64,000 nt of DNA, taken from assembly GCA_035532555.1 (NCBI GenBank), contig DATKQS010000009.1:124001-188000 (forward strand), given 5' to 3'. Made by a program: the position numbers and the translations under genes. The notes under the pieces are model-generated. The model was given only the letters and a program-made list of their open reading frames with translations, had not been told where the DNA came from and did no database searches. Of the stretch, positions 25,581 through 34,511 are shown piece by piece; position 1 is the stretch's first letter, and the number at the start of each line of letters is the position of its first letter. Origin of the DNA: Thermoplasmata archaeon. Lineage in GTDB: Archaea; Thermoplasmatota; Thermoplasmata; Lutacidiplasmatales; UBA184.

Positions 25581-25801
25581 ATCCAGCGGATCGAGAAGCC
25601 GGATCCGCGATACCATCTCGGACCTCGGACCTCGAACCGGACGGGAGTAACTCCGGACGGTCGAGACTCCCAGTGCCACCTTCGCCCACGAGCGATCGCT
25701 CCGCAGGGCGAAGCCGGGCCCGCGGCGGCGGGAGGAAGATGTAGGAGCCGCGAAGATGAATCGAACCGGACCGGAACCTTCCCGCAGTTCGAACAGGTCG
25801 A

Positions 25802-25874
25802 TGCGAGCGCGGGGAATCGAACTCGAGTTACAGGCTTGGCAAGCCTATACGACACCAGACTACACCATGCCCGC
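25802..25874 (-). pseudogene. Degenerate tRNA-Gly (GCC) copy
   Basis: Same 73-nt length and anticodon arm (TAGGC TTGCCAA GCC) as the intact gene at 21426-21498. The T stem has two mismatched pairs (TCGAG against CCCCG), the D stem is disrupted, and acceptor pair 7-66 is A-C. It is unlikely to fold or be aminoacylated normally. The preceding gap 25581-25801 holds nothing recognisable. Confidence 0.8.
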
Positions 25875-26050
25875 GTGTCGCCGACTCCTCCTCGGAACCG
25901 TGGTCCCGTAAAACGGCGATCGTGCGCGGGTGGATGAACGGCTTCTGGGCATCGTGAGGCGGAGCTGCAGGGTGGTGGGGGTTCGGGCGCGGTTCGGAGG
26001 GTCTCCCTTGCTCTCATAAGCCCGGGGTATGGTGATGGGTACAGGGCGCG

Positions 26051-26824
26051 ATGGGCGAGAGTCGCTGGTCGGAGGGGGATGTGGTGGCCCTGAAACACCC
26101 GGGTACCCCCCCGATCCTCGTTCCGTTGCGGCGGGGCCCACAGCGGGTCGGCGACGCGGCGGTACTCGACCTGACCGAGCAGATCGGTCGGCCCGTAGGC
26201 GGCTCGATCGAGTGGGTGGGCACCCGGTACGCGGTCCTCCGGCCCTCGCTCTCCGATCTCCTCTCGACCATGACGCGCGGAGCCCAGATCATCACGGCGA
26301 AGGACGCGGCGTACCTCGTGCTCCTCGCCGGGATCGGCCCGGGGGACCGAGTGGCGGAGGCGGGCAGTGGCAGCGGAGCGCTGACGACCGTGCTCGCGTA
26401 CGCCGTCGGGCCCGCCGGGCACGTAGCCTCCTTCGATCGACGACCGGAAGCATTGCACCTCGCCCGGCAGAACCTCGAGCGCGGCGGACTCGCCGGTCGG
26501 GTATCCTTCCACGAGCGGGATGTCCTGGCGAACGGCATCGAGGGAACGGACTACGACGCCGTGGCGCTCGATCTGCCCGAGCCCTGGGGGGTGCTCCCTT
26601 CGGTGCGGGCCGCCCTCTGTAACGGAGGTCGTGTCGTCACCTATTCACCGACCTACAACCAGCTGGAACGGACGGTGCGCTCGCTGAGGGAGCTCCGCTT
26701 CGATGAGGTCCGCTCCCTCGAGCTCCTCGAGCGCCCCTTGCATGTCGGCGAAGGGGGCACGCGGCCCGCATTCGAGATGCTCGGCCACACCGGGTTCCTG
26801 ACCGTGGCGCGCAAGGTCGACTGA
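26051..26824 (+). CDS. trmI: tRNA (adenine-N1)-methyltransferase, TrmI family
   Basis: Methylates N1 of adenines 57/58 in the tRNA T loop, using SAM, as a tetramer. 257 residues. An N-terminal beta-barrel (LKHPGTPPILVPLRRG) is followed by PSLSDLLSTMTRGAQIITAK and the SAM motif RVAEAGSGSGALTTVLA. Catalytic region: DALDLPEPW-like sequence VALDLPEPWGVLP, then GGRVVTYSPTYNQLERTV. Length and motifs are complete. A broken paralogue lies at 21670. Confidence 0.92.
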   Translation: MGESRWSEGDVVALKHPGTPPILVPLRRGPQRVGDAAVLDLTEQIGRPVGGSIEWVGTRYAVLRPSLSDLLSTMTRGAQIITAKDAAYLVLLAGIGPGDRVAEAGSGSGALTTVLAYAVGPAGHVASFDRRPEALHLARQNLERGGLAGRVSFHERDVLANGIEGTDYDAVALDLPEPWGVLPSVRAALCNGGRVVTYSPTYNQLERTVRSLRELRFDEVRSLELLERPLHVGEGGTRPAFEMLGHTGFLTVARKVD

Positions 26825-26826
26825 CG

Positions 26827-27591
26827 ATGGTCGTGCTCTCCCTCACGATCGCGGGGGCGCTCGGGATCGTACTGACCGGAGGATACCTGTGGTGGGAGAT
26901 GGGTCGGTACACGACCCCGCAGGTCGCCGAAAGCCGCTTCGACGAGCGACGGATGATCTTCGCGTACACTCTCGGTCTGTTCGTCGGGATCCTCCTCTCC
27001 CTCCCATGGCTCCTGTACCTTGCGGCGATGACGAACGCCGCTCTGCTCGGCGCCTTCGCACTTCTCGCCGTGCTCGTCCTCTCGATCGAGCTCGCCGAGT
27101 GGGCGATCCGGCGGACCCACTATTGGGGAAAGGGTCCGAGCTTCCCGTTCTACGCGGTCGGATTGCGTGCGGGGATCGTCGGGATCCTCGTGCTGGCGCT
27201 CGTGGGTCAGTACCTCTCGGCCTCGACGATCACCTGGGACGGGACCTCCGTAGTGGGACTCCAGGCGGTTGCGATCGTGGCGCTCGAGGTAACGGGCGCG
27301 CTCCTGTCCCTACCCGCGACTGCGGCCGGAAGCCCGCGACGGGGGGCCGGTGTGCTCTCGGGCGCCCTCATCTCCGGGATCGGCTTGTTCCTCCTTGGGT
27401 TCAACGCCTTCGGCGGAGAGATCGTCGGGAGCATTGCGGCGGCGATCGTCCTGATCGGCTCGATCTATCTCTATCGGCGCGCGCGTGTGATCCTCGATCG
27501 CGTCCCGCCGCCGTCGCTCGTGGGAGCGCCAGCGCCGGTCTCGCCCGGCGGTCGATACGGGCGCAAGGACCGGGACCCTCCCTCGCGATGA
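26827..27591 (+). CDS. Multi-pass membrane protein of unknown function
   Basis: 254 residues starting 2 bp after the trmI stop, so certainly cotranscribed. About seven hydrophobic segments can be seen, including a first helix ending in GGYLWWEMGRYT, FAYTLGLFVGILLSLPWLLY, LLGAFALLAVLVLSIEL and a final pair around LISGIGLFLLGFNAF and IAAAIVLIGSIYLY. The C-terminal ~35 residues are Pro/Arg-rich and cytoplasmic. No family is recognised. Part of it is duplicated as a remnant at 22040-22240. Confidence 0.75.
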   Translation: MVVLSLTIAGALGIVLTGGYLWWEMGRYTTPQVAESRFDERRMIFAYTLGLFVGILLSLPWLLYLAAMTNAALLGAFALLAVLVLSIELAEWAIRRTHYWGKGPSFPFYAVGLRAGIVGILVLALVGQYLSASTITWDGTSVVGLQAVAIVALEVTGALLSLPATAAGSPRRGAGVLSGALISGIGLFLLGFNAFGGEIVGSIAAAIVLIGSIYLYRRARVILDRVPPPSLVGAPAPVSPGGRYGRKDRDPPSR

Positions 27592-27681
27592 GCCCGACCC
27601 GCTACGACGTACTCGAGGCGGTACGGGTCGCTCGGCTCCCCTTCCATAGCTTCTTATCGGAGGGGCGCTCCGGGCCGCGCG

Positions 27682-28116
27682 ATGGGATCGAACACGGACC
27701 ACGAGAGCTGGGAGTATCGATTCCGAATCGGGCTACGCACCCACCGCGCGATCGTCTCGATCATCGTCTTCGCCGCCGGCCTCGTGCTCACGGTCCTCGC
27801 GATCGGGGCGTTCACTCCGCTGGCGAACTCCTGGCCGTTCCAGCAGATCACGGCGAGCACCGACGACAGCGGGAGCGGGGGCTGGAACTGGAACCTCGTG
27901 TTCGCGATCGTGGGTCCGATCGTCGTCATCATCGGGGCCTATCTGGTCGGCGCGTACTACACGGCCCACCGCAAGTTCGAGCACCTGATGCGAACGAAGA
28001 GCAAGGCGGAGTTCCTGCGGAACATCCCGCTGATCGAAGAGCTCCTGTGGGACCTCACTCCGAACGACGAGGTCCGCTACGCCCAGAAGCGCGAGGAGCT
28101 TCGCCTCCCCCGGTGA
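27682..28116 (+). CDS. Two-helix membrane protein (DUF3198-like)
   Basis: 144 residues with helices near 23-45 (IVSIIVFAAGLVLTVLAIG) and 75-97 (LVFAIVGPIVVIIGAYLVGA), an outside loop rich in Asp/Ser/Gly/Trp, and a charged cytoplasmic C-terminus containing KSKAEFLRNIPLIEELLWDL. The size and layout match small Thermoplasmata DUF3198 proteins; the family call is from memory of layout and needs a profile search. Confidence 0.65.
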   Translation: MGSNTDHESWEYRFRIGLRTHRAIVSIIVFAAGLVLTVLAIGAFTPLANSWPFQQITASTDDSGSGGWNWNLVFAIVGPIVVIIGAYLVGAYYTAHRKFEHLMRTKSKAEFLRNIPLIEELLWDLTPNDEVRYAQKREELRLPR

Positions 28117-28172
28117 GGGACGCTCCGTCCTCTTGCGAGCCGGGTTAAGTAATCCCCTCCCGTTCGAAATCC

Positions 28173-29072
28173 ATGGCCACCGGGGCCGGACCGATCGAAG
28201 ATTTTCGCCTGCGCCGCCTCGACAAACCCGAGGAGTTCCGCCAGGTCGACCAGGTCCACCGGCTTGCCTGGGGCGGAGAGGAGGTCGATCCGGTTCCACC
28301 GGTGCTCCAACGAGCCGTCCAGGACAACGGGGGGCTCGTGCTCGGCGCCTTCGCCGACATCTACCTCGCGGGGTTCGCGCTCGGCTTCCTCGGCTTCGAC
28401 GGAGAGCAGCTCTACCACTACCTTCACCAGCTCGCCGTCCGGCCTGAATACCAAAACCATGGGGTGGGCCATCGACTCATGAACTACTACCGGGATGAGG
28501 TCGTCCGCCTCGGCCTCGCCGAGATCCGGTGGGTCTTCGATCCGCTCCAGAGCAAGAACGCGATGCTGTTCGTCCGGCGGCTCGGAGCGCGACCGGATCG
28601 CTACCACTCCCACTACTACGGGCAGATGGGCGACGCCGTGAACGCAGGTCTCGAGACGGACCGGGTCCGCGCGGTGTGGCCGCTCACGAATCCGCAGGTC
28701 GTGGCCCGTCTCGCAGGAGCGTTCCCGAGCCCGGCGGAGGATCTCCAGCGGTGGACCTCCTCCTCGACGATCCTCGAGACCGAGCCGGGGGAGACCGGAA
28801 TCCGAGTTCCCACCGCCGTTGCGGAACCCTCGGCGGAGACGTCGCACATCGAGATCCCGTTCGACCTCGATCTCGTCCGGACCCACGAGCGAGCGGCGCT
28901 GTGGCGCTGGCGGCATGCGGTGCGTGATGCCTTCCGGTCCGCGTACGATCTGGGCCATCGCGTGGAGGATTTTGCCGTGATCACCGCCGAGCACGAGCGC
29001 CGGAGCTTCTACCTATTGCGTCGGCGCGCGCCGGATCCCGGCGCTGCGAGCGAGCCCCCTCCTCCGAGCTAA
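28173..29072 (+). CDS. GNAT-superfamily acetyltransferase (COG3375-like)
   Basis: 299 residues. The acetyl-CoA-binding motif A is LHQLAVRPEYQNHGVGHRLM, with Q-x-x-G-x-G-like NHGVGH. It is followed by IRWVFDPLQSKNAMLFVRRLGA, typical of the predicted-acetyltransferase group COG3375. The C-terminal 100 residues are an added domain. TTAAGTAAT at 28145-28153 lies 20-28 bp ahead of ATG 28173. The substrate is unknown. Confidence 0.82.
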   Translation: MATGAGPIEDFRLRRLDKPEEFRQVDQVHRLAWGGEEVDPVPPVLQRAVQDNGGLVLGAFADIYLAGFALGFLGFDGEQLYHYLHQLAVRPEYQNHGVGHRLMNYYRDEVVRLGLAEIRWVFDPLQSKNAMLFVRRLGARPDRYHSHYYGQMGDAVNAGLETDRVRAVWPLTNPQVVARLAGAFPSPAEDLQRWTSSSTILETEPGETGIRVPTAVAEPSAETSHIEIPFDLDLVRTHERAALWRWRHAVRDAFRSAYDLGHRVEDFAVITAEHERRSFYLLRRRAPDPGAASEPPPPS

Positions 29073-29160
29073 CCTCGGGATCCGACGTCCCGGAGGATGT
29101 GGGGGACGCCGTCGACCGTTGCGCAAAGCGGCATATGGAGTGCGGTGCGTACCGGTAGGG

Positions 29161-30063
29161 ATGAGCGCGATCCGCCGTTCCCCTCCGGCGTTTTCGCTCT
29201 CCTGGGTGTTGATCCTGGGGATCGCGCTCGCCGTGGGCGGTGCGGCCGCACTCTTGACGGCCTCCGCCACGGCGCCTGCCTCTTCCTCGACCTCTCCCAC
29301 CCTCCTCGAGCTCTCGGAGACGGCGTTCCAATGGATTCTGGTGGCGGGAGTCCTGGGGGTCGCCGGATTCCTGATCGTCGACCGGCTCCGGCAACGAACC
29401 ATGCCCTACCCTGCCCGGATCCTCGCCGTGCTGCTCACCGCGATCGTCCTCCTGACGGTCTTCGCGGTGGTGGGTCGGGGCCTCGGGGGTGGAAGCCTGC
29501 TGCCACTGAGCCCCGTGGGCCCGGGCTCGAACGACACGTCGGGGGGTGGCAACGCCTCCCCCGGGGCGAACGGTACCGGGTCGGGCACAGGCTTCGCACC
29601 ACTCCACCTATCCATCCCCCCGTGGGCGCTGTTCGCGTTGGTTGCGGTGGTCGCGCTCGTCGGGACAGCGGTAGCCCTGCGGATGCTCGGGACTCGTGAA
29701 CGCACGCGAGCCGCACGCCCGATCCCCTCCGACGAGGAGGTTCGCGAGGTGCTCGTGCAGGCTTCCGCTGCACTCGACGCGGACGAGGAGCCCCGGACGG
29801 TGCTCGTGCGCCTGTACGGCCTGCTCCTGGACCGCCTGACTCCGATCGTGGGGGACACGGATCGGCAGACCGCCGAGGAGATCCGGCGGGGCCACTTGAT
29901 GCGTCTCGGGATCCGGCCCGATACCGCGCAAGAGATCACGCACCTCTTCGAGGAGGCCCGCTACTCGCCGCACCTGATCGGACCGGGGGAAGTGGCCCGG
30001 GCGAAGTCCGCCATCCAGCGAGCCATCGAGGAGCTGGACGCCAAGGAGGCCCATCGGGCGTGA
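29161..30063 (+). CDS. DUF4129-domain membrane protein
   Basis: 300 residues with three or four hydrophobic segments (around SLSWVLILGIALAVGGAAAL, WILVAGVLGVAGFLIV, ARILAVLLTAIVLLTVFAVV and WALFALVAVVALVGTAVAL), a Gly/Asn/Ser-rich outside linker, and a cytoplasmic C-terminal DUF4129 domain ending RQTAEEIRRGHLMRLGI and HLFEEARYSPH. ATG 29161 is preferred over TTG 29119. It is the first gene of a DUF4129-DUF58-MoxR cluster, which in other prokaryotes forms a membrane-associated chaperone or cell-envelope system. Confidence 0.8.
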   Translation: MSAIRRSPPAFSLSWVLILGIALAVGGAAALLTASATAPASSSTSPTLLELSETAFQWILVAGVLGVAGFLIVDRLRQRTMPYPARILAVLLTAIVLLTVFAVVGRGLGGGSLLPLSPVGPGSNDTSGGGNASPGANGTGSGTGFAPLHLSIPPWALFALVAVVALVGTAVALRMLGTRERTRAARPIPSDEEVREVLVQASAALDADEEPRTVLVRLYGLLLDRLTPIVGDTDRQTAEEIRRGHLMRLGIRPDTAQEITHLFEEARYSPHLIGPGEVARAKSAIQRAIEELDAKEAHRA

Positions 30064-30479
30064 CGGCAGCTCCATCCACGGGCGCGATCGTAGGGATGCT
30101 CGCCCTCATCGCGATCGCCATCGCGCTCGCGGTCGCGGTAGGACCCAACCTCGCCCTGGCCGTGCCCGCGGGTGCGGCGGCGGTGATGCTCGCGGCCGCA
30201 CTCGGCCTGTACGGCGCTCTCGCTAGCCGCGGCGAGGATCGCAGACCCGTGCGCGTTCCAGATAGCCGGCCCTCGCTCCGGGCTCTCCAGGCGTTCGCGG
30301 GCGACCGGATCCACCGAGAGGAGCTGGTCCTCCTGCTCGATCACGTCGAGCGCGCCGGACCGAACCCCCGGCTACCCTCTCGCCCCCGGGGCGAGCTCGC
30401 CGCGATCGCATCGATGAACGCCGCGGGATTCCGCAGGTACATCGCCACCCGGGTCGAACAGTTGGAGCGGGAATTGTGA
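30060..30479 (+). CDS. Small membrane protein of the MoxR/DUF58 cluster
   Basis: 139 residues from GTG 30060 overlapping the previous stop (GTGA). Two N-terminal hydrophobic helices (IVGMLALIAIAIALAVAVG and LALAVPAGAAAVMLAAALGL) are followed by a soluble Arg-rich helical tail with LRALQAFAGDRIHREELVLL. No family is recognised. Coupling on both sides makes it a probable partner of DUF4129 and DUF58. Confidence 0.7.
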   Translation: MTAAPSTGAIVGMLALIAIAIALAVAVGPNLALAVPAGAAAVMLAAALGLYGALASRGEDRRPVRVPDSRPSLRALQAFAGDRIHREELVLLLDHVERAGPNPRLPSRPRGELAAIASMNAAGFRRYIATRVEQLEREL

Positions 30480-31777
30480 TCTTCGGCGGGGAGACCGAGC
30501 AATCCCGGCTCCAATGGCGGCCCCGATCCTGGCTCTTCTATGGGATCGGAGCCGTCCTTCTCGTGCTCGCGTTGGCGGCGCGGACCCCGGTTCCACTCTT
30601 CCTCGCATTGCCGTTCCTGCTCGCCCCCCTCGGGGCGGCTCTCCTCGGTCCTCGACGGGCGAGCGCGGTGCTCGACTGGAGTGTGTACGGCGGCGAAGAG
30701 GAGGTCACCATCCGAGGACGGGTCCTACCAAGCGAGCGTGCGCTCCGGCCGCAGGAGCTTCGACTACGGCTGGACCGGCCTCCCGGCCTCCTCGTTCGCG
30801 CTCCGCCTCGTTTCGAGTACGCCGAGGGCTCCCTGAACTTCGAGTTCTTCTGGAGGGCCCACGAGCCGTTGATCACCCAGATCGCGGTGCCCGAGGTCCT
30901 ATGGGTCGACCCGCTCGGTCTGGTCGAGCGATCGATTCGACCGGTCGCCGAGGAGCTCTCGATCGAGCGATATCCTCCCGAGATCGGTCGCATCGGACGT
31001 GTCCGGCTCATGCGGACGATCGTCCTTCCTGGGGAGACTCGCTCCCGCGCGCTCGGTTCGAGCGGAGAGTTCTTCGGTCTGAGGATCGCACTTCCATCCG
31101 ATCCGCCGCGTCAGATCAATTGGGCTGCCACCGCACGTTCGGGGCGTACGTGGGTCAACGAGTTCCATCTCGAGCGTACGGGCGACATCCTGCTCGTCCT
31201 CGACCTGCGCCCGACCGGGCTCGGCCCCGAGGTCGACAAGCGAGTCGTGGGCGTCGCGCGCGCGGCGGCCCTGGGGATCGCCGGAGCCTTCCTTCGGGAG
31301 AAGGCCCGGGTCGGCGTGGCCACGTACGGGGAGTTCCTGACGGCGGTCCCGCTCGGAGCGGGTCGGGCCCAGCGATTCCGCATCCGCCACGTGCTGATGG
31401 ACAGCCACGTTGCTACCGTCGCGGGGCCGTCCGAACGATGCGCGATCGCGATGCGACGCTACTTTCCTGCCGGCGTCACCACGATCCTGCTCGCCCCCCT
31501 CGCCGATGAGGAGGCCGCCCGTCTCGTTCCCTACCTCCGCCGGCGAGGGTTCCCGACCGTGGTGCTGAGCCCCTCGCCGATCACCGCGGCTTCCGATCCG
31601 CCGGGATGGAGCGAGGCGGACCTCGCGCTCATGCACCGGCTGCTGCGCTTAGCCCGCCACGAGCGGATCACCCGGGTCTGGAAAGACGCTCCCGTGATCG
31701 ATTGGGAGGAGTACTGGTCGCTCGCGGGCTTCCAGGCGATGCTGCGAGCGGGACTTGGCTCGCGGAGGCGTTCGTGA
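30476..31777 (+). CDS. DUF58 domain protein (vWA-like)
   Basis: 433 residues from GTG 30476 (GTGA overlap). Two N-terminal helices are followed by a beta-sandwich domain and then the DUF58 core: PGETRSRALGSSGEFFGLR, PPRQINWAATARSGRTWVNE, and the vWA-like DILLVLDLRPTG. DUF58 proteins accompany MoxR ATPases and are thought to present substrates or bind metals. The motif DLRPTG lacks the full D-x-S-x-S MIDAS, so metal binding is doubtful. Confidence 0.85.
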   Translation: MIFGGETEQSRLQWRPRSWLFYGIGAVLLVLALAARTPVPLFLALPFLLAPLGAALLGPRRASAVLDWSVYGGEEEVTIRGRVLPSERALRPQELRLRLDRPPGLLVRAPPRFEYAEGSLNFEFFWRAHEPLITQIAVPEVLWVDPLGLVERSIRPVAEELSIERYPPEIGRIGRVRLMRTIVLPGETRSRALGSSGEFFGLRIALPSDPPRQINWAATARSGRTWVNEFHLERTGDILLVLDLRPTGLGPEVDKRVVGVARAAALGIAGAFLREKARVGVATYGEFLTAVPLGAGRAQRFRIRHVLMDSHVATVAGPSERCAIAMRRYFPAGVTTILLAPLADEEAARLVPYLRRRGFPTVVLSPSPITAASDPPGWSEADLALMHRLLRLARHERITRVWKDAPVIDWEEYWSLAGFQAMLRAGLGSRRRS

Positions 31778-32307
31778 CGACAAAACCGACCGCGCCGCCC
31801 CGAACCCTGCGCCCTGAGGGCCCGGGCCTGCTCGCGGCCGGAGCGGCGGTCGCGGTAGGGCTCGGGATCTGGGACCCGCACGGAGCTCTGGCGGGAATCG
31901 CGATCGCCATCGTGGGATTCGTGGCTGCCGGGGCGCTGCGCGCGTTCGCTGGACGGAGCGTCCGGCCATACGAGTTCCTGCCGGCCGTGGCCTCCCTCGG
32001 ATACCTCACCCTCGTCGTTCCGACCTCGCTCGTCACCGATCTGTTGGCCGGGGTCTCCGCGCTCGCGCTCTTCGTCTGGCTTGCGGACGACCCGGAGCTG
32101 CCGCGCGGCAACCTGCGACGCTCCGGGGATGTGCTCCTCCTGCCGGCGCTCGGCCTCGCGGTGGCCCTTTCGAGCTCGCTGCTCATCCAGCCGGGATACG
32201 TCTACGTGGGGGTCGCGGCAGGGCTCCTGGTGGGAGGCCTCCTCGCGGTCGCCTGGGTGCTCAGCCATCCCGAAACGTTCGATGCGCCCGACACGCCAAC
32301 GATTTAG
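31774..32307 (+). CDS. Membrane protein, last coupled gene of the DUF58 group
   Basis: 177 residues from GTG 31774 overlapping the DUF58 stop. It is almost wholly hydrophobic, with about six segments, including LLAAGAAVAVGLGIW, GIAIAIVGFVAAGALRAFAG, LTLVVPTSLVTDLLAGVSAL, LLLPALGLAVALSSSLLI and VAAGLLVGGLLAVAWVL. No family recognised. It could be the membrane anchor of the MoxR complex. The following 254 bp to the MoxR start hold a TATA-like ACATATAC at 32521 and nothing else visible. Confidence 0.7.
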   Translation: MTTKPTAPPRTLRPEGPGLLAAGAAVAVGLGIWDPHGALAGIAIAIVGFVAAGALRAFAGRSVRPYEFLPAVASLGYLTLVVPTSLVTDLLAGVSALALFVWLADDPELPRGNLRRSGDVLLLPALGLAVALSSSLLIQPGYVYVGVAAGLLVGGLLAVAWVLSHPETFDAPDTPTI

Positions 32308-32561
32308 CCGACGGCCCCTCTCGTGCGATCGGCGCGGCCTCAAGGTCGCGCTCGGGTACCGTCGAAGGGTCCCTCTCGACCCAACGCGGACGGGTCGTCC
32401 GCAGGGAGTGAAGTGAGGACAACCCCGGTGTCCGACAGCCCCGGCCTGGGTCAGACCGCGGAGAGGGCATCGGCCTACGGTGATGCGGATCGTTACGGTC
32501 GGGGAATAGCGGAGGCGGCCACATATACCGGTCGACGTTCGTGAAGCACGAGGGACGGAGG

Positions 32562-33509
32562 ATGGACGGGGCCGCGACGCGCGTTCGGATGGGCCGGATC
32601 CGCGAGGCCGTCCACCGGGCGATCGTAGGTCGGGACGCGGTCCTCGACCAGATTGCGGTGGGCCTCCTCGCGGACGGGCATCTCCTGCTCGAGGATCTTC
32701 CGGGCCTCGGCAAGACGCTCATGGCGAAGTCCTTCGCCCAGGCCCTCGGGCTGAAGTTCCAGCGGATCCAGTTCACCTCCGACCTCCTGCCGCACGACAT
32801 CACCGGCACCGAAATCCTGGAGGTGGATCGACAGATCCGCTTCCGGCCCGGCCCGTTGTTCGCGAACCTGGTGCTGGCCGACGAGATCAATCGCGCTCCC
32901 CCCAAGGTGCAGTCGGCTCTGCTCGAGGCGATGCAGGAGTACCAGGTCACCAGCGAACGATCGACGTACCCGCTCGACCGACCGTTCCTTGTCCTCGCCA
33001 CCGAGAACCCGCTCGAGCTCGAAGGAACCTATCCACTACCGGAAGCCCAGATCGATCGGTTCCTCCTTCGATTGAGGGTGGGGTACCCCACCATCGAGGA
33101 GGAGCGAGAGATCCTGAAGCGTCGTCGCGAGCGCAAGCAAGAGACGGTCGAGGTTCCCCCCGTCCTGACCCTCTCGGAGTTCCAGGAGATGCAGCGCTCG
33201 GTAGAGGAGGTCGCGGTGGACCCCTCCATCGAGTCCTACATCGTCGATCTCGTCCGCGCGACGCGCGACGACCCGCGTTCGGAGGTCGGCGCCTCCCCCC
33301 GGGGCTCGCTCGCGCTCGTCCGCATCGCGCGGGCCCGCGCGCTGGTCGAAGGGCGGGACTACGTGCTCCCCGACGACGTGAAGTCCTACGCCATTCCCGC
33401 GCTCGCCCACCGCATCACGGTCAAGGCCGAGCCCTGGATCCGTGGGATCCGCGGTGAGGAGATCGTGCGGGTAGCGCTCGAACGCACGACCGTACCGAAG
33501 GTGCCCTAG
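32562..33509 (+). CDS. MoxR-family AAA+ ATPase
   Basis: AAA+ chaperone-like ATPase of 315 residues. The Walker A is EDLPGLGKTLMAK, Walker B is LVLADEINRAPPKVQ, sensor 1 is LATENPLELEGTYPLPEAQIDRF, with a C-terminal lid containing SPRGSLALVRIARA. ATG 32562 has GGAGG just upstream and lies after the expected start site for the TATA at 32521; an in-frame GTG at 32541 is the alternative. Here it follows the DUF58 group and has its own promoter, whereas MoxR genes usually come first. Confidence 0.92.
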   Translation: MDGAATRVRMGRIREAVHRAIVGRDAVLDQIAVGLLADGHLLLEDLPGLGKTLMAKSFAQALGLKFQRIQFTSDLLPHDITGTEILEVDRQIRFRPGPLFANLVLADEINRAPPKVQSALLEAMQEYQVTSERSTYPLDRPFLVLATENPLELEGTYPLPEAQIDRFLLRLRVGYPTIEEEREILKRRRERKQETVEVPPVLTLSEFQEMQRSVEEVAVDPSIESYIVDLVRATRDDPRSEVGASPRGSLALVRIARARALVEGRDYVLPDDVKSYAIPALAHRITVKAEPWIRGIRGEEIVRVALERTTVPKVP

Positions 33510-33557
33510 GTCCAGAGAGAGCGGAAAGGCTTAGCTCCCCACTCGATTCGCCGTGCC

Positions 33558-34511
33558 GTGCCCGATGTCGCTCGGATCGTAGTGATCGCGGACCCGATCG
33601 ATCGAGCCGCGGTGGATCGATTGCGCTCGGGACCCTGCACCGTGGTCGATGCCACGGCCGGCGCCGGCGCGCTCCGCGCCGCGCTTCCCACCGCGTGGGC
33701 GCTCGTGGTGCGCAGCCGGACGAAGGTGACCGAGGAAGTGCTCCGTAACGCGCCCCACCTGCGTGTCATCGCTCGGGCGGGGGTTGGGGTGGACAACATC
33801 GACATGAACGCCGCCGCAGCCCGGTCGATCGACGTCGTCAACGCGCCCAGTGCCGCGACCGCGAGCGTCGCCGAGCTCACGGTGGCGTTCGCCCTGATGC
33901 TCGTCCGCCGGATGTGGCCAGGGATCGCATCGACCAAGGCCGGGGGCTGGGAGCGCGGCACCAACGGCGGGGAGATCGCCGGGCGCACGATCGGCTACAT
34001 CGGGTACGGTCGGATCGCGCGCGAGGTCCAGCGGCGACTGGTGCCGTTCGGCGTCCATGCGATCGCCTACGATCCCTTCCTTCGCGCCCCGGTCGACGCG
34101 ACCGAGCTTGTGGATCTACCGACCCTGCTCGGCCGAGCGGACATCGTCAGTCTGCATGCGTCCCTCACCCCGGAGAACCACCACCTGATCGACGCCCGCG
34201 CGCTCGAACAGATGCGGCCGGGCGCGGTGCTGATCAACGTGGCGCGGGGGCCCCTCGTCGACGAGGCGGCGTTGCTCGCGGCGTTGAAATCCGGACGACT
34301 CGCCGGCGCGGCGCTGGACGTCTTCGAAGAGGAACCACCCAAGCTCCGGGAGCTGCTCGAACGGCCCGACGTCATCGCGACCCCGCACATTGGCGCTTCC
34401 ACTCGGGAAGGCCAGGCGCGTGCCGGGAACCTCGTCGTGGACGAGATCCTGCGCGCGGCCCGCGCAGAGCCTTTGACCGCGCGCGTGCTCCCGCCAAGCG
34501 GGGCCTTATGA
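33558..34511 (+). CDS. serA: D-3-phosphoglycerate dehydrogenase
   Basis: First step of serine synthesis, oxidising 3-phosphoglycerate with NAD. 317 residues: short form without the regulatory ACT domain. Motifs: ARAGVGVDNIDM, the Rossmann GYIGYGRIAREV, LINVARGPLVDEAALL (catalytic Arg), VFEEEPP (Glu) and ATPHIGASTREGQ (His). It starts at GTG 33558 and is coupled by ATGA to a class V aminotransferase that probably performs the next step. Confidence 0.92.
   Translation: MPDVARIVVIADPIDRAAVDRLRSGPCTVVDATAGAGALRAALPTAWALVVRSRTKVTEEVLRNAPHLRVIARAGVGVDNIDMNAAAARSIDVVNAPSAATASVAELTVAFALMLVRRMWPGIASTKAGGWERGTNGGEIAGRTIGYIGYGRIAREVQRRLVPFGVHAIAYDPFLRAPVDATELVDLPTLLGRADIVSLHASLTPENHHLIDARALEQMRPGAVLINVARGPLVDEAALLAALKSGRLAGAALDVFEEEPPKLRELLERPDVIATPHIGASTREGQARAGNLVVDEILRAARAEPLTARVLPPSGAL

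Larger units (their letters stand above)
25802..27030. repeat. Right copy of the tRNA-Gly/trmI/membrane-gene direct repeat
   Basis: Aligned with 21426-22240. This copy has a decayed tRNA but intact protein genes, the reverse of the left copy. The tRNA-to-trmI spacer (25875-26050) matches 21499-21669 with scattered substitutions and no gene. Confidence 0.85.
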
